A stretch of DNA of 60,201 bases from Clostridiales bacterium (GCA_017513085.1 JAFWDK010000033.1:1-60201); one strand, 5' to 3'; counted from the first letter of the stretch, positions 16,959 to 26,393 are shown. Notes: generated by a model not told the origin, from the letters alone. Program-made: numbers and translations.

Positions 16959-18194
16959 ATGAGAAGAGTTGTGATTACAGGAATGGGCGCAATCACCCCG
17001 CTGGGAAACACTGCCGAGGAATTCTGGAAGAATATCCGTGCCGGCAAAGTCGGTATCGGAGAGATCACCAAATTCGATACAACGGATTATAAGGCTAAAG
17101 TTGCCGGCGAAGTCAGAGATTTTAAGCCGGACGAGTATATGGACTTTAAGACGGCCAAGAGAATGGAACCATTCTCTCAGTACGCTGCCGCAGCTGCCCT
17201 TATGGCAGTTAAAGATTCCGGCATTGATATCGAAAAAGAAGATGCATACCGTTGCGGCGTAATCGTAGGTTGCGGCGTCGGTTCCATGCAGGCGACCGAG
17301 CGTGAGCACAGCCGTCTTCTGGAATTCGGACCGAATAAGATCGGACCTCTTTACATTCCGCTTATGATCTCGAACATGGCAGCCGGAAACATTGCCATCG
17401 TTACCGGATTCAAGGGCAAGAATATCGACGTGGTAACCGCTTGCGCATCCGGTACGAACTCGATCGGCGAAGCTTTTAGAAGTATCCAGTCGAATGAAGC
17501 GGATGTGATCCTGGCCGGTGGTACGGAAGCAGCGATCTGCCCGATGGGCGTTGCCGGTTTCTGTGCGCTCAAAGCACTTTCCACTAGCACAGATCCGATG
17601 AAGGCGTCTATTCCGTTCGATAAGAACCGTGACGGATTTGTTCTGGGTGAGGGTGCCGGTGTTCTTGTTCTTGAAGAGTATGAGCACGCCAAAGCACGTG
17701 GCGCCAAGATCTATGCGGAAATGGCCGGTTACGGCGCATCCTGCGATGCTTACCATATCACATCTCCGGAAGAGTCCGGTATCGGCGCTGCCCATGCTAT
17801 GATGGCCGCGATTGCCGATGCAGGCATCGAGCCGTCCCAGCTTGACTACATCAATGCACACGGAACGTCCACACACCACAACGATCTCTTTGAGACAAGA
17901 GCAATCAAGACTGCGCTGGGTGACGCGGCGTATAATGTTAAGATCAACTCCACCAAGTCCATGACCGGACACCTTCTTGGCGCAGCAGGTGCTATCGAAG
18001 CTATCGTATTGGCTAAGTCCGTCGAGGAAGGCTTTATCCATCAGACCATGGGCTCCGAGGAGACAGAAGAAGAGATGGATCTGAATTATTGCTTCGGTAG
18101 ATCCTATGAGCAGGATGTGAACTACGCGATGAGCAATTCCCTTGGCTTTGGCGGACACAATGCATCCATTATCATGAAAAAGTTTGAAGAATAA
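16959..18194 (+). CDS. fabF: Beta-ketoacyl-ACP synthase II
   Basis: FabF elongates acyl-ACP by condensation with malonyl-ACP. The 411-residue protein has VVITGMGAITPLGN at the start, nucleophile Cys in VTACASGTNSIGEAF, and the two catalytic histidines in NAHGTSTHHND and KSMTGHLLGAAGA. AAGGAAGG precedes the ATG by 8 bases, and a 60-base gap separates it from fabG. An acpP or accB gene is often found near here in other Clostridia, but neither is present. Confidence 0.97.
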   Translation: MRRVVITGMGAITPLGNTAEEFWKNIRAGKVGIGEITKFDTTDYKAKVAGEVRDFKPDEYMDFKTAKRMEPFSQYAAAAALMAVKDSGIDIEKEDAYRCGVIVGCGVGSMQATEREHSRLLEFGPNKIGPLYIPLMISNMAAGNIAIVTGFKGKNIDVVTACASGTNSIGEAFRSIQSNEADVILAGGTEAAICPMGVAGFCALKALSTSTDPMKASIPFDKNRDGFVLGEGAGVLVLEEYEHAKARGAKIYAEMAGYGASCDAYHITSPEESGIGAAHAMMAAIADAGIEPSQLDYINAHGTSTHHNDLFETRAIKTALGDAAYNVKINSTKSMTGHLLGAAGAIEAIVLAKSVEEGFIHQTMGSEETEEEMDLNYCFGRSYEQDVNYAMSNSLGFGGHNASIIMKKFEE

Positions 18195-18222
18195 TACAAC
18201 CAAACATACGAGGTACGATCAT

Positions 18223-18690
18223 ATGTCAAAAGCACTGACCACTAAAGAGATCATGGATATCCTTCCGCACAGATCCCCGTTCCTGCTGGTGGATGCCATT
18301 GAAGATTACGAAGAGGGTGTGTACGCTATCGGAAGAAAATGCATCACTTACGATGAGCCGTATTTCCAGGGACATTTTCCGGAAATGCCGATCATGCCGG
18401 GTGTACTGCAGGTCGAAGCCCTTGCTCAGACCGGCGCGGTAGCGATCCTGTGCAAAGAAGAGTTTAAAGGCCGTATAGCAGTATTTGCCGGCATCGACAA
18501 GTGTAAGTTTAAAAGACCGGTCGTACCAGGTGATGTCTTGACGTTAAAGACTGAGATCACGGCACTTCGCGGGCCTGTAGGAATGGGTCACGGAGTCGCT
18601 TCGGTCGGTGATGAAATAGCCTGTGATTGTATCATCAAATTCGCGATCCTTCCTTCCAAGGAGGAAAAACCGGATCAGGAAAACGGATAA
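18223..18690 (+). CDS. fabZ: 3-hydroxyacyl-ACP dehydratase
   Basis: FabZ dehydrates beta-hydroxyacyl-ACP. The 155-residue hot-dog-fold protein starts at ATG 18223, a short distance after GAGG; the frame is open further upstream without a better start. Catalytic His is in ILPHRSPFLLVD and the catalytic Glu in PGVLQVEALAQTG, preceded by the HFPEMPIMPG loop. It is the last gene of the operon; accC, accD and accA, which often follow, are absent, and a strong terminator closes the unit. Confidence 0.96.
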   Translation: MSKALTTKEIMDILPHRSPFLLVDAIEDYEEGVYAIGRKCITYDEPYFQGHFPEMPIMPGVLQVEALAQTGAVAILCKEEFKGRIAVFAGIDKCKFKRPVVPGDVLTLKTEITALRGPVGMGHGVASVGDEIACDCIIKFAILPSKEEKPDQENG

Positions 18691-18740
18691 GAAACCTGAT
18701 CCTGATACGTTGAGCGCAAGATAAAACATTTCACTTATGA

Positions 18741-18786
18741 ATAATATTCCGGCAACAAATAATTGTTACCGGAATATTATTTTTTT
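18741..18786 (+). terminator. Terminator of the fab operon
   Basis: A long stem, ATAATATTCCGG with AACAA, pairs with TTGTT and CCGGAATATTAT; one unpaired base interrupts it, and seven or so T follow. Confidence 0.93.
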
Positions 18787-18874
18787 ACCTATAAAACGAC
18801 CGATTTACAAAAGAAATTTATACGTAATATGTAATATATTATTATAATTATATACATAATACATAAATGCAGAA

Positions 18875-18917
18875 TGAAATCGGTTTCGAAACGAAAGTGA
18901 AATCGGTTTCGAAACGA
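18875..18917 (+). promoter_or_regulatory. Two tandem cre-like (LacI-family) operators
   Basis: TGAAATCGGTTTCG occurs at 18875-18888 and again at 18898-18911, each inside an identical 19-base GAAATCGGTTTCGAAACGA, 23 bases apart. Each copy fits 13 of 14 positions of the CcpA consensus TGWAANCGNTNWCA. The AT-rich stretch just upstream (18820-18865, with TATAAT at 18843) could hold the promoter, making these downstream operators. The next gene is the membrane protein at 19016. A local LacI-type regulator other than CcpA is equally possible; none is encoded in the window. Confidence 0.6.
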
Positions 18918-19015
18918 GTGAAAAAGTAAAAAGATAGGTTCCGTTGTTGATTTCTTTTCTTTCTGCAGCATTTCTGCTATCATGTCACTTGAATTAACTG
19001 CCAAGGAGAATCGAT

Positions 19016-19690
19016 ATGCCTGATCCGAGTTTAGAAAAGAAGAAACTGAACATTAAAGAAGTAGGCATACGCGGAGCAATCGTTCATTTCTGGACATATT
19101 ACAAATGGTGGGTGATCATTCCGGTCATCTGCATCGCGATCATCACATCCCTGGTAACCTCTTACCTTTCAGCGACCAGAAAAGCATATCTCAATATTGC
19201 TATGGTCAATGCCCGTTATGAGGGTGGAAAAGTCGTATTTGCCGGCTTTGCCGAAAAGGTTGGGAAGGAGCTCATAATCGACAGTACCTATCACGCACCG
19301 ACAAATGAGGACTCGATCGATGTCAGTCAGGATATGACTATCAGTATGCAGAAGCTCGTAACTTCGATCAGTGGCGGTGTTGTTGACGTAGTAGTAACGA
19401 ATTCCAGATCGATCAAGGAGTTCGGGGAAAATGGAGTACGAGACCTTCGTACCGTCCTGAGTCCGGAGCAGATTGCGGAGCTTGAGCGACGGGAGATCCT
19501 GTTTTATCTGGATTTTGAAGCTGAAGCGCATGTTCCGGTTGCCATCAATGTGACAGGCATGAAGATATTCGAACCGGCCTACGAAGGCTCAGAAGAGAAA
19601 CATTATCTCTTCTTCTCCGCTTTTTCCGATAAAACAGAAGAAGAGAAACTCCTTGCGGAATATCTCTTCTTCGAGGATCATGATCAGTGA
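19016..19690 (+). CDS. Hypothetical single-pass membrane protein beside a sugar ABC locus
   Basis: The 224-residue protein has a short cytoplasmic N terminus, one membrane segment (WWVIIPVICIAIITSLVTSYL, about 40-60) and an extracytoplasmic domain of about 160 residues containing DVSQDMTISMQKLVTSISGG and VVDVVVTNSRSIKEF. I do not recognise a named family. The ATG has AAGGAG 8 bases upstream. It follows the two cre-like sites and converges with the yesL-like gene, so a link to carbohydrate uptake or its control is an inference from context. Confidence 0.75.
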   Translation: MPDPSLEKKKLNIKEVGIRGAIVHFWTYYKWWVIIPVICIAIITSLVTSYLSATRKAYLNIAMVNARYEGGKVVFAGFAEKVGKELIIDSTYHAPTNEDSIDVSQDMTISMQKLVTSISGGVVDVVVTNSRSIKEFGENGVRDLRTVLSPEQIAELERREILFYLDFEAEAHVPVAINVTGMKIFEPAYEGSEEKHYLFFSAFSDKTEEEKLLAEYLFFEDHDQ

Positions 19691-19738
19691 TCGTTTTTCT
19701 TATAGACGGATCACAGGAATTGTCCGTACCGTAATCTC

Positions 19739-20509
19739 TTACTCTTCAGAGGAATCTTCATCAGTATCACTTTCGGTTTCCTCGTCTTCCGAAGAAACTT
19801 CGTCATCGTCAATCACTTTTACACTTGCTTCTCCGTCTTCATAGGAGATCTCGCGAACTTTTCCGTCCCTTCCGACTTTGAGTTTTCTAAGACCAAAAGC
19901 CTTGTGGAGGAAGAGAGAACAGATCAATCCGCGAAGTGCCATGTTGAAAAAGAGCTCAAATCCGAGCATGCCGAATGTGAAATCAGGGAAAGTATTGATC
20001 ACAAGCGGGGAAAAAAGCCAGATCGCGATCAGCATGATCGTGATCACAATATTCTTGATCCCCAACAGAATAGAATTTTTGATCGTATTCTTTAATGTGT
20101 TTTCAAAAGTAGCAAGAAGTGCAAAGCCATAAAGAAAGACCGGAAGCACCAGGAAGATCATGAGCCAAACCGGATACTGAAGAAAGGAAAGGCTTTCCGG
20201 GACGAGATCATGACGGAAGTAGATTCCGTAGAGCTCAAAAGAGAAGAACCCAAGAAGCACAAGAACGCCGATCCACATAATCGTTGCTTTCTTAAAACTC
20301 TTCTTGAATTCACCGAAATACTCTTTGTGAACACTCGGATCTTCTCCGCTGACGATCTTGATGCAGACTCTGTACATGGCACAAAGAGAAGGTCCGATCG
20401 TAATGATTGGCAAGCATGTGAACAAAAACATCAAATTCAGCCAAAAAACATTAAATATGTTAGAAAGTAGTCGCATACCGGGATTATTGGTATTAAAAAA
20501 CTCGTTCAT
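19739..20509 (-). CDS. yesL: YesL family (DUF624) membrane protein
   Basis: The 256-residue protein has about five membrane segments. It opens with NPGMRLLSNIFNVFWLNLMF and continues LFTCLPIITIGPSLCAMYRV, the diagnostic DUF624/YesL start. YesL-like genes commonly accompany carbohydrate ABC transporters in Firmicutes; their biochemical role is unknown. An acidic Ser/Asp/Glu-rich tail (last 35 residues, SSEDEETESDTDEDSSEE) is longer than usual. GAGG lies 8 bases before the ATG. The gene diverges from the binding-protein gene at 20754. Confidence 0.85.
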   Translation of the reverse strand: MNEFFNTNNPGMRLLSNIFNVFWLNLMFLFTCLPIITIGPSLCAMYRVCIKIVSGEDPSVHKEYFGEFKKSFKKATIMWIGVLVLLGFFSFELYGIYFRHDLVPESLSFLQYPVWLMIFLVLPVFLYGFALLATFENTLKNTIKNSILLGIKNIVITIMLIAIWLFSPLVINTFPDFTFGMLGFELFFNMALRGLICSLFLHKAFGLRKLKVGRDGKVREISYEDGEASVKVIDDDEVSSEDEETESDTDEDSSEE

Positions 20510-20753
20510 TAGGAAAACCTCAAAAGAAGAATTTCATCATTTCGATGATCACTGAGAAAGATTATACTATCAGATTGAATAAAAATACAGCGCGTAACGT
20601 TTCGCTCTCTATTTCGCAAAAAGTGCTGATGATTTGCTTGACAATTCGCAAGATTTGTAAAGAAAGAAGAGCAAGCAATGGTTATCATGTAGTCGTAGTT
20701 ACAAAAAACAGGCGAATATTTCGTCAAAAATCTACAAATATCAGGAGGACGAT

Positions 20754-22310
20754 ATGAAAAAAATTATTGCAAGTGTACTGTGCTTCGCAATGGTAGCTGG
20801 CGTAGCTGGTTGTTCCAGTGATGAAACAACAAAGGCAACAACAGCTGGTACAACAGCAGGCACAACAGCTGCAGACACAACAGCAGCAGACACAACAGCA
20901 GCAGACACATCTGCTGAGGACACAACAGCAGCAGACACATCTGCTGAGGACACAACAACTGAGGATACAAAAGCTGAGGCTCCTGCTACTCAGACAACTG
21001 CTGAGGTTTCCTATGGTGAAGGTGATACTACAATCAAAGTATACGCTATGTCCAATGAGGTTCCGGTAGTTATGATGAGACTGTTCCTTGACAGCCATCC
21101 GGAAATGAAGAGCAAGTTCAAGATTGAAGCTATGTACTGCAACAACGATGGACAGGGCTACGAGACAAAGCTGAACGCAGCTCTCCAGGCTGGCGGTTCT
21201 ACAGCTCCGGACCTTTACGTTGCTGAGGCTGACTACATTCTCCCTTACACACAGGGTGATTTCTCTGCTTACGCTGCTCCGTATTCTGATTTCATCGAGA
21301 ACTTCGATCAGAAGTTTAAGGATGCTGAACTGTTCGACTATTCCGTAGACCTCGGTTCTAAGGATGGCAAGGTTATGGCTCTGAACTATCAGTGCACAGG
21401 TGGTGCTTTCATCTACAGAAGATCTATCGCTAAGGAAGTATTCGGTTCTGACGATCAGAAGACTGTTGAAGATGCAATCGGTGCTGGTACACAGAAGTGG
21501 GATAAGTTCTGGGAAGCTGCTGATAAGCTGAAAGAGAAGAACTACAAGATCGTTTCCGGTCTCGGTGACGTATGGAACGTTTCTGAGAAGGCTGCTCAGA
21601 CACCTTGGGTTGTTGACGGCAAGCTCCAGATCGACCCTGTAAGAGACGAGTACATCGATATCGCTAAGAAGCTCATCGATGGCGGTTACACAAATGATAC
21701 ATCTGCTTGGCAGCCGGCTTGGAACGCTGACATGAGAGATGAGGGCGATGCTAAGGTATTCGGTTGGTTCGGACCGGCTTGGTTGATCAACTACGTTATC
21801 GTTTCTCAGGCAGCTACACCTGAGAAGGGCTTCGGTGACTACGCAGTTTGCTCCCCGAACGTAGGCTTCTGGTGGGGCGGTTCTTGGCTCCTCGCTAACG
21901 CAGAGTCTGTCAAGGACGAAGCAAAGAAGGAATTCCTTGCTACATTCATCGAGTGGGTAACACTTGATACTTCTGATAAGGGCTTGCAGTACATCTGGGC
22001 TAACTGCCCGCAGTCTCTCATCGATGTTAAGACATCTATCGGTGAGACACCGGCTAAGGATACTGTTGCTTCTAAGAAGGTTATGGCTTCTGCTGACGGT
22101 AAGCTCGACTTCCTCGGCGGTCAGAATCCTCTCGACGTATTCACAAAGGCTACTGACTACGCTTCTTCCAAGTGCAAGTGCTTGTTCGATGCTGACCTGA
22201 ACGGAACATGGCAGGATCTCTGCAACCAGTACGCTCATGGTAAGATCACTAGAGACGAAGTTATTACTAAGTTCAAGGATGCTGCTGAGGCTCTGGACAT
22301 TGAAGTATAA
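20754..22310 (+). CDS. Carbohydrate ABC transporter substrate-binding lipoprotein (CUT1-like)
   Basis: The 518-residue lipoprotein has signal MKKIIASVLCFAMVAGVAGC with lipobox Cys20, then an extended Thr/Ala/Asp linker of about 60 residues made of TTAAD and TSAED repeats. The mature domain is a family 1 extracellular solute-binding protein, with TAPDLYVAEADYILPYTQ, AYAAPYSDFIENF and VFGWFGPAWLINYVI. Substrate cannot be assigned. It is followed by an attenuator-like hairpin and two permeases; no ATPase is encoded, so a shared MsmK-type ATPase elsewhere is likely. An AGGAGG precedes the ATG. Confidence 0.9.
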   Translation: MKKIIASVLCFAMVAGVAGCSSDETTKATTAGTTAGTTAADTTAADTTAADTSAEDTTAADTSAEDTTTEDTKAEAPATQTTAEVSYGEGDTTIKVYAMSNEVPVVMMRLFLDSHPEMKSKFKIEAMYCNNDGQGYETKLNAALQAGGSTAPDLYVAEADYILPYTQGDFSAYAAPYSDFIENFDQKFKDAELFDYSVDLGSKDGKVMALNYQCTGGAFIYRRSIAKEVFGSDDQKTVEDAIGAGTQKWDKFWEAADKLKEKNYKIVSGLGDVWNVSEKAAQTPWVVDGKLQIDPVRDEYIDIAKKLIDGGYTNDTSAWQPAWNADMRDEGDAKVFGWFGPAWLINYVIVSQAATPEKGFGDYAVCSPNVGFWWGGSWLLANAESVKDEAKKEFLATFIEWVTLDTSDKGLQYIWANCPQSLIDVKTSIGETPAKDTVASKKVMASADGKLDFLGGQNPLDVFTKATDYASSKCKCLFDADLNGTWQDLCNQYAHGKITRDEVITKFKDAAEALDIEV

Positions 22311-22351
22311 TCTGAGTTTCACTTTAGATCATATAAAGTAATTTAAAGATT

Positions 22352-22386
22352 CGAGGCGGACGAAAGATATTTCGCCGCCTCGTTTC
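22352..22386 (+). terminator. Hairpin attenuating read-through from binding protein to permeases
   Basis: CGAGGCGG (22352-22359) pairs with CCGCCTCG (22375-22382) and is followed by TTTCTTATT. Such partial terminators often make the binding protein more abundant than its permeases. Confidence 0.8.
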
Positions 22387-22420
22387 TTATTATCTAAATG
22401 AGTGAACGGTGGTGTTAATT

Positions 22421-23407
22421 TTGGAAAAAAAGAAGCTCGTTAATTATTCAAAATTCGGTTACCTGTTTGCTATTCCTTTCTTTCTTACTTTCCTAGTATT
22501 TACTTTGTATCCGATCTGCTACACGCTTTTACTCGGATTTACGAATCAGGAGGGTGCTATTCCTCCAAAGCTCAAGATACTGAAAGATCCTCTCGATAAC
22601 TTCAAGTATCTCTTCAAGAAGAGAAGTTCCGGCTCCATGAGCTTCTTCTTAGAGTCGTTAATTACTACAGCAAGAATTTGGATAGTAAACTTTATACCAC
22701 AGATCTGCTTGGCACTTCTTCTTTCTGCATGGTTCACAGATAACCGTGTTAAAGTTAAAGGCCAGGGATTTTTTAAGGTTGTATTCTATCTGCCGAACAT
22801 TATCACAGCGGCTACGATCGCTATCTTGTTCAACACATTGTTTGCATACCCGAAGGGCCCGATCAATGACCTTCTGACAAGTATGAAGATCTTGAAGCAG
22901 CCATTCAACTTCGTTTTGAGTAAGACTGCAACAAGAGCAATTGTTGAATTTATCCAGTGCTGGCAATGGTATGGTTCTACCATGATCACATTGATCGCTG
23001 CAGTTATCGGTATCAACCCTGAGATCTTCGAAGCGGCTGAAATCGATGGCGCAAACAGATGGAGAAAGTTCTGGAATATTACTCTCCCAAGTGTTCGACC
23101 AATCATGTTGTTCACATTGGTTACCAGCTTGATCGGTGGTTTGTCCATGTTCGATATCCCGCAGTTGTTCGCAACAGGTGGTCCGGACAGAGCGACAACG
23201 ACTATTGCAATCTATATCTACAATACGGCTATGAAGAAACCGTATAAGTACAATAGAGCTGCAGCAGCTAGTATTCTCTTGTTCTTCATTATCATTTTCT
23301 TCTCTGCTTTGCTGTTCTACTTCATGCGTGATAAGGATGCAGCTAAGCTCAGAAAGCTTAAGAAACAAGAATTGAAAAATGCTAAATTAGCAGGAAAGGG
23401 GGCGTAA
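22421..23407 (+). CDS. Sugar ABC transporter permease (MalF/UgpA type)
   Basis: The protein has about 328 residues and six membrane segments. It contains the cytoplasmic EAA loop EAAEIDGANRWRKFWNITLP that docks the ATPase. The start is uncertain: TTG 22421 lies 8 bases after GGTGG, whereas GTG codons at 22409 and 22412 would overlap that ribosome site; the TTG is preferred. It pairs with the permease at 23411 to form the translocation channel for the sugar brought by the 20754 lipoprotein. Confidence 0.9.
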   Translation: MEKKKLVNYSKFGYLFAIPFFLTFLVFTLYPICYTLLLGFTNQEGAIPPKLKILKDPLDNFKYLFKKRSSGSMSFFLESLITTARIWIVNFIPQICLALLLSAWFTDNRVKVKGQGFFKVVFYLPNIITAATIAILFNTLFAYPKGPINDLLTSMKILKQPFNFVLSKTATRAIVEFIQCWQWYGSTMITLIAAVIGINPEIFEAAEIDGANRWRKFWNITLPSVRPIMLFTLVTSLIGGLSMFDIPQLFATGGPDRATTTIAIYIYNTAMKKPYKYNRAAAASILLFFIIIFFSALLFYFMRDKDAAKLRKLKKQELKNAKLAGKGA

Positions 23408-23410
23408 TCA

Positions 23411-24307
23411 ATGGCTACTAATGAAGAAGTAATGTCTACCAAAAAACCTGAAGTAGCAATGCGCTCCAGAAAAACAGATTCCATCATTTTCAAGACGATC
23501 ATCTACATTGTATGTGTGATCCTTTCACTCTTGAGTCTTTTCCCGTTTGTCTGCATGTTGATCAACTCTACAAGATCTTCTGCATCTATCATGGCAAACG
23601 CTGTTGCATTGATTCCTGGTAAGGAAATGATGCACAACCTGAAGACCTTGAACAGAATGGAAACATTTAATGCTCTGACCGGTTTGAAGAACTCTTTCAT
23701 CATTTCTGCAGGTGTTACGGTTCTGTCTGTATACTTCTCCTGCCTTACCGCATATGCGATCCATGCATATGACTGGAAGCTGAAGAAAGCTTTCTTCGGT
23801 TTGATCATGGGTATCATGATGCTCCCGGGTACAGTTACTATGATCGGTTTCTACCGTACCTGTTATCAGTTGCATCTGACAGATAACAAGCTCATGCTTA
23901 TCCTGCCTGCTATCGCGTCTTCGCAGATGGTATTCTTTATGAAGCAGTACCTGGAAGGTGCTCTGTCGATGGAAATCGTCGAATCCGCCCGTATCGATGG
24001 TGCGAGTGAGTTCCGTACATTCAACACGATCATCCTTCCTATCATGAAGCCGGCTATGGCCACCCAGGCAATCTTCGCTTTCGTAGGTTCCTGGAACAAC
24101 TTCTTCCTCCCGTTGATCCTTTTCAACAAGACGAAGAACTACACCATGCCGATCATGGTATCCTTGCTGAATGGTGATATTTACAGAAGAGAATATGGAT
24201 GCGTCTATATGGGACTTTCCGCAACCGCTCTTCCGTTGATCGTCGTTTACCTGTGCTTGTCCAAGTACATCGTAAGTGGTATTGCACTTGGTAGTGTTAA
24301 GGGTTGA
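23411..24307 (+). CDS. Sugar ABC transporter permease (MalG/UgpE type)
   Basis: This 298-residue membrane protein has about six segments and the EAA loop ESARIDGASEFRTFNTIILP. The C terminus KYIVSGIALGSVKG is the typical end of MalG-type permeases. It starts 3 bases after the stop of its partner; GGAAAGGGGG at the end of that gene provides the ribosome site. It completes a binding protein-permease-permease set without its own ATPase. Confidence 0.93.
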   Translation: MATNEEVMSTKKPEVAMRSRKTDSIIFKTIIYIVCVILSLLSLFPFVCMLINSTRSSASIMANAVALIPGKEMMHNLKTLNRMETFNALTGLKNSFIISAGVTVLSVYFSCLTAYAIHAYDWKLKKAFFGLIMGIMMLPGTVTMIGFYRTCYQLHLTDNKLMLILPAIASSQMVFFMKQYLEGALSMEIVESARIDGASEFRTFNTIILPIMKPAMATQAIFAFVGSWNNFFLPLILFNKTKNYTMPIMVSLLNGDIYRREYGCVYMGLSATALPLIVVYLCLSKYIVSGIALGSVKG

Positions 24308-24366
24308 TCCCCGAAACAGTTTTTCGTAAGATTTTTTAACCGAAAAAGTTTGAATATTTACGGCAG

Positions 24367-24404
24367 AAAGCGCCTGGCTACAGAGATGAAGCCAGGCGCT
24401 TTTG
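24367..24404 (+). terminator. Terminator of the sugar ABC operon
   Basis: AAAGCGCCTGGCT and AGCCAGGCGCTTTT form a 13-bp stem. The T tract is short (four T), so efficiency may be moderate. It lies between two convergent genes. Confidence 0.78.
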
Positions 24405-24444
24405 TAGTGCAAATAAAGATAAGGAATTGATTAATGCAAATGGA

Positions 24445-25449
24445 TCAAAGATCGGTAAAGCTTTCTTCCGGTTCGGCAAGGATCGCCTCGTGTGCGCTCT
24501 TGAGATCCGCTTTCTTCATGCGGTACTGGGAGGGCGTAAGGCCAGTTACATTTTTGAAGCTTCGCGTGAAACTTGTCAGATTATTGAACCCGGATTGGAA
24601 AGCAATCTCGGTGACCGTCTTGTTGGTGTCGGCAAGAAGCAATTTGGCAGCCTGCATACGCCGATGCAAAAGGTAATCATAGAAAGTGGCATCAGTATAG
24701 TCCTTGAAGAGACGCGCGAAGTGGTACTTGGAAAAACCGACATAATCCGCGGCCCACTCCATGGAAATCTCATCCATAAAATGCGAATTGATGTGATTGA
24801 TCAGTGCTTTGAACTTAGCGTAACGATCCTTACGTTTGTCGTCTTCCGTGCGGACAGGATTGAACTGAGGACTGACAGAGGCGAGTAAGCTGAAGGCCTT
24901 CAGTAGTTTGGAATAGATCGCCATCTCCAGTACCATGTTTTCATACATGAAATACTGATCGTTCATTTCCATAAACAGCGCGTAGATCTGACCGTATAAG
25001 TTCGGATAGGCTGTCCCGTTCAATATGTGTGGTTCTTTGAGATAATCGGCCAGAAATTGATATTCATAAAGATGAGTCAAAAACGAAACATCGAACAGAT
25101 AAATGAACCGGCAGCCTTCGTTTTCGCACTCGATCTCGTGCAGAAGTCCCGGGGGAATGAAAAAGATATCCCCCGGCACGATTGTATATGACTTGCCGGA
25201 AATGATGTACTTGTAGTCGTTCTCGATCGGTATGCAGATCTCGAGCGCAAGATGCTTGTGTGGAGCATAGCTTCGAAGCTTATTGTTGTACAATATGCGG
25301 ATGCTGGTTTCCGGAACATAATCGACGTCTTCTTCCTGACCGGAAAGCACTCTTCGCGTGAATTGCTTGACCGGTTGCTGGTAGATGATCGGCGTGGATT
25401 CGTCATAATCATCATGAGGAGTGCCGAGGTTGGTTATTTCATCGTTCAT
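24445..25449 (-). CDS. AraC-family transcriptional regulator
   Basis: The 334-residue protein starts at ATG 25449 (a GTG 9 bases earlier is also in frame). Its N-terminal half is a cupin-like sensor: HKHLALEICIPIENDYKYIISGKSYTIVPGDIFFIPPGLLHEIE. The last 100 residues hold two helix-turn-helix motifs, ISMEWAADYVGFSKYHFARLF and TVTEIAFQSGFNNLTSFTRSFK, ending TGLTPSQYR. It converges with the sugar ABC operon and is its most likely local regulator, responding to a sugar; that link is inferred from position. Confidence 0.92.
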   Translation of the reverse strand: MNDEITNLGTPHDDYDESTPIIYQQPVKQFTRRVLSGQEEDVDYVPETSIRILYNNKLRSYAPHKHLALEICIPIENDYKYIISGKSYTIVPGDIFFIPPGLLHEIECENEGCRFIYLFDVSFLTHLYEYQFLADYLKEPHILNGTAYPNLYGQIYALFMEMNDQYFMYENMVLEMAIYSKLLKAFSLLASVSPQFNPVRTEDDKRKDRYAKFKALINHINSHFMDEISMEWAADYVGFSKYHFARLFKDYTDATFYDYLLHRRMQAAKLLLADTNKTVTEIAFQSGFNNLTSFTRSFKNVTGLTPSQYRMKKADLKSAHEAILAEPEESFTDL

Positions 25450-25496
25450 GGTAATCACTTTCTTTTAAGTCAAAATCTTCTACAAGTATAGCAAAT

Positions 25497-26393
25497 TCAG
25501 TCAAAATCGGGAATAAAACTTTCGCTTACGGTTCCTGATTCCTGGGTATAGGCATTTTCCTGACCGAGGAGAGAAAGGTAATCGATCATTGACGCATAGT
25601 GCTTGGGAGAAAGTGGTTTGCTGAGCTCGGAAGGAACTCCGGGCATGGGCGTGTATTGATTCATGAGGCTGATCGTGATCTGATTTCCGTAGTTTTCAGA
25701 AAGGTGATCGAGGAGGTGCTTCGTGTCGAAAAGAAGCCCCGGCAGCATGAGGTGACGGACGATCACGCCCTTTTGCATGATCCCGTCCTTGTCGAAGATC
25801 TGCTCGGGAACCTGACGGACCATTTCCGCAATCGCCTCTTTGGCGCGGGCAAAGTAATCTTTGGCGTGAGCATATCGACTACTGATTTCTTCGGAAAAGA
25901 ACTTCATGTCCGGGAGATAGATATCGACGATGCCCTCAAGTTTTTGCAGTGTTTCGACAGACTCGTAACCACCGCAATTATAAAGGATCGGGAGGTGAAG
26001 TCCTTGCGCTCTGGCGAGATGGACGGCGTCCACGATGTGAGGAACGTAATGGGTTCCGGTGACGAGATTTATGTTATGTGCACCTTGATCCTGAAGGGAA
26101 AGCATAGCGGCGGATAACTCTTCGATCGAGTAGACTTTGCCGGGTAGAGTTCTGGTGCTGATCTGCTGATTCTGGCAAAAGATACAACCCAGGTTGCAAC
26201 CGGTAAAGAAGATCGTACCGGATCCTCGAGTGCCGGAAAGGCAGGGTTCTTCCCACAGATGAAGACCGACCCTCGCGATCCGGAGTTCGGAGGTCATTCT
26301 ACAGAAACCGAGCTGTCCGGCATTACGGTTCACACCGCAACGACGAGGACAGAGAAGACAATGATCCAGTTCCGGGAATAAGTGCTTTTCCAC
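25497..26393 (-). CDS. PflX-like radical SAM protein (pyruvate formate-lyase activase homologue)
   Basis: The 298-residue protein has the radical SAM cluster motif C-x3-C-x2-C in GCNLGCIFCQNQ and an N-terminal cysteine group CLLCPRRCGVNR followed by GFCR. This arrangement fits the PflX branch (COG1313) rather than true PflA. Substrate protein unknown; no glycyl-radical enzyme gene is nearby. It starts with GTG at 26393, with AAAGGA upstream. It lies 47 bases upstream of the AraC gene on the same strand and diverges from purF. Confidence 0.85.
   Translation of the reverse strand: MEKHLFPELDHCLLCPRRCGVNRNAGQLGFCRMTSELRIARVGLHLWEEPCLSGTRGSGTIFFTGCNLGCIFCQNQQISTRTLPGKVYSIEELSAAMLSLQDQGAHNINLVTGTHYVPHIVDAVHLARAQGLHLPILYNCGGYESVETLQKLEGIVDIYLPDMKFFSEEISSRYAHAKDYFARAKEAIAEMVRQVPEQIFDKDGIMQKGVIVRHLMLPGLLFDTKHLLDHLSENYGNQITISLMNQYTPMPGVPSELSKPLSPKHYASMIDYLSLLGQENAYTQESGTVSESFIPDFD

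Noticed and set aside
20820..21000. Short tandem DNA repeats that could be taken for a satellite or CRISPR-like array
   Set aside because: They code in frame for the TTAAD/TSAED linker behind a lipobox; there are no unique spacers.
20724..22322. A 532-codon open frame opposite the binding-protein gene
   Set aside because: It covers the exact extent of the plus-strand lipoprotein gene; its Cys-rich end is the antisense of the Thr/Ala linker repeats.
22391..22415. ATG at 22398 upstream of the first permease
   Set aside because: It is in another frame and stops after six codons; the permease frame starts with TTG or GTG.
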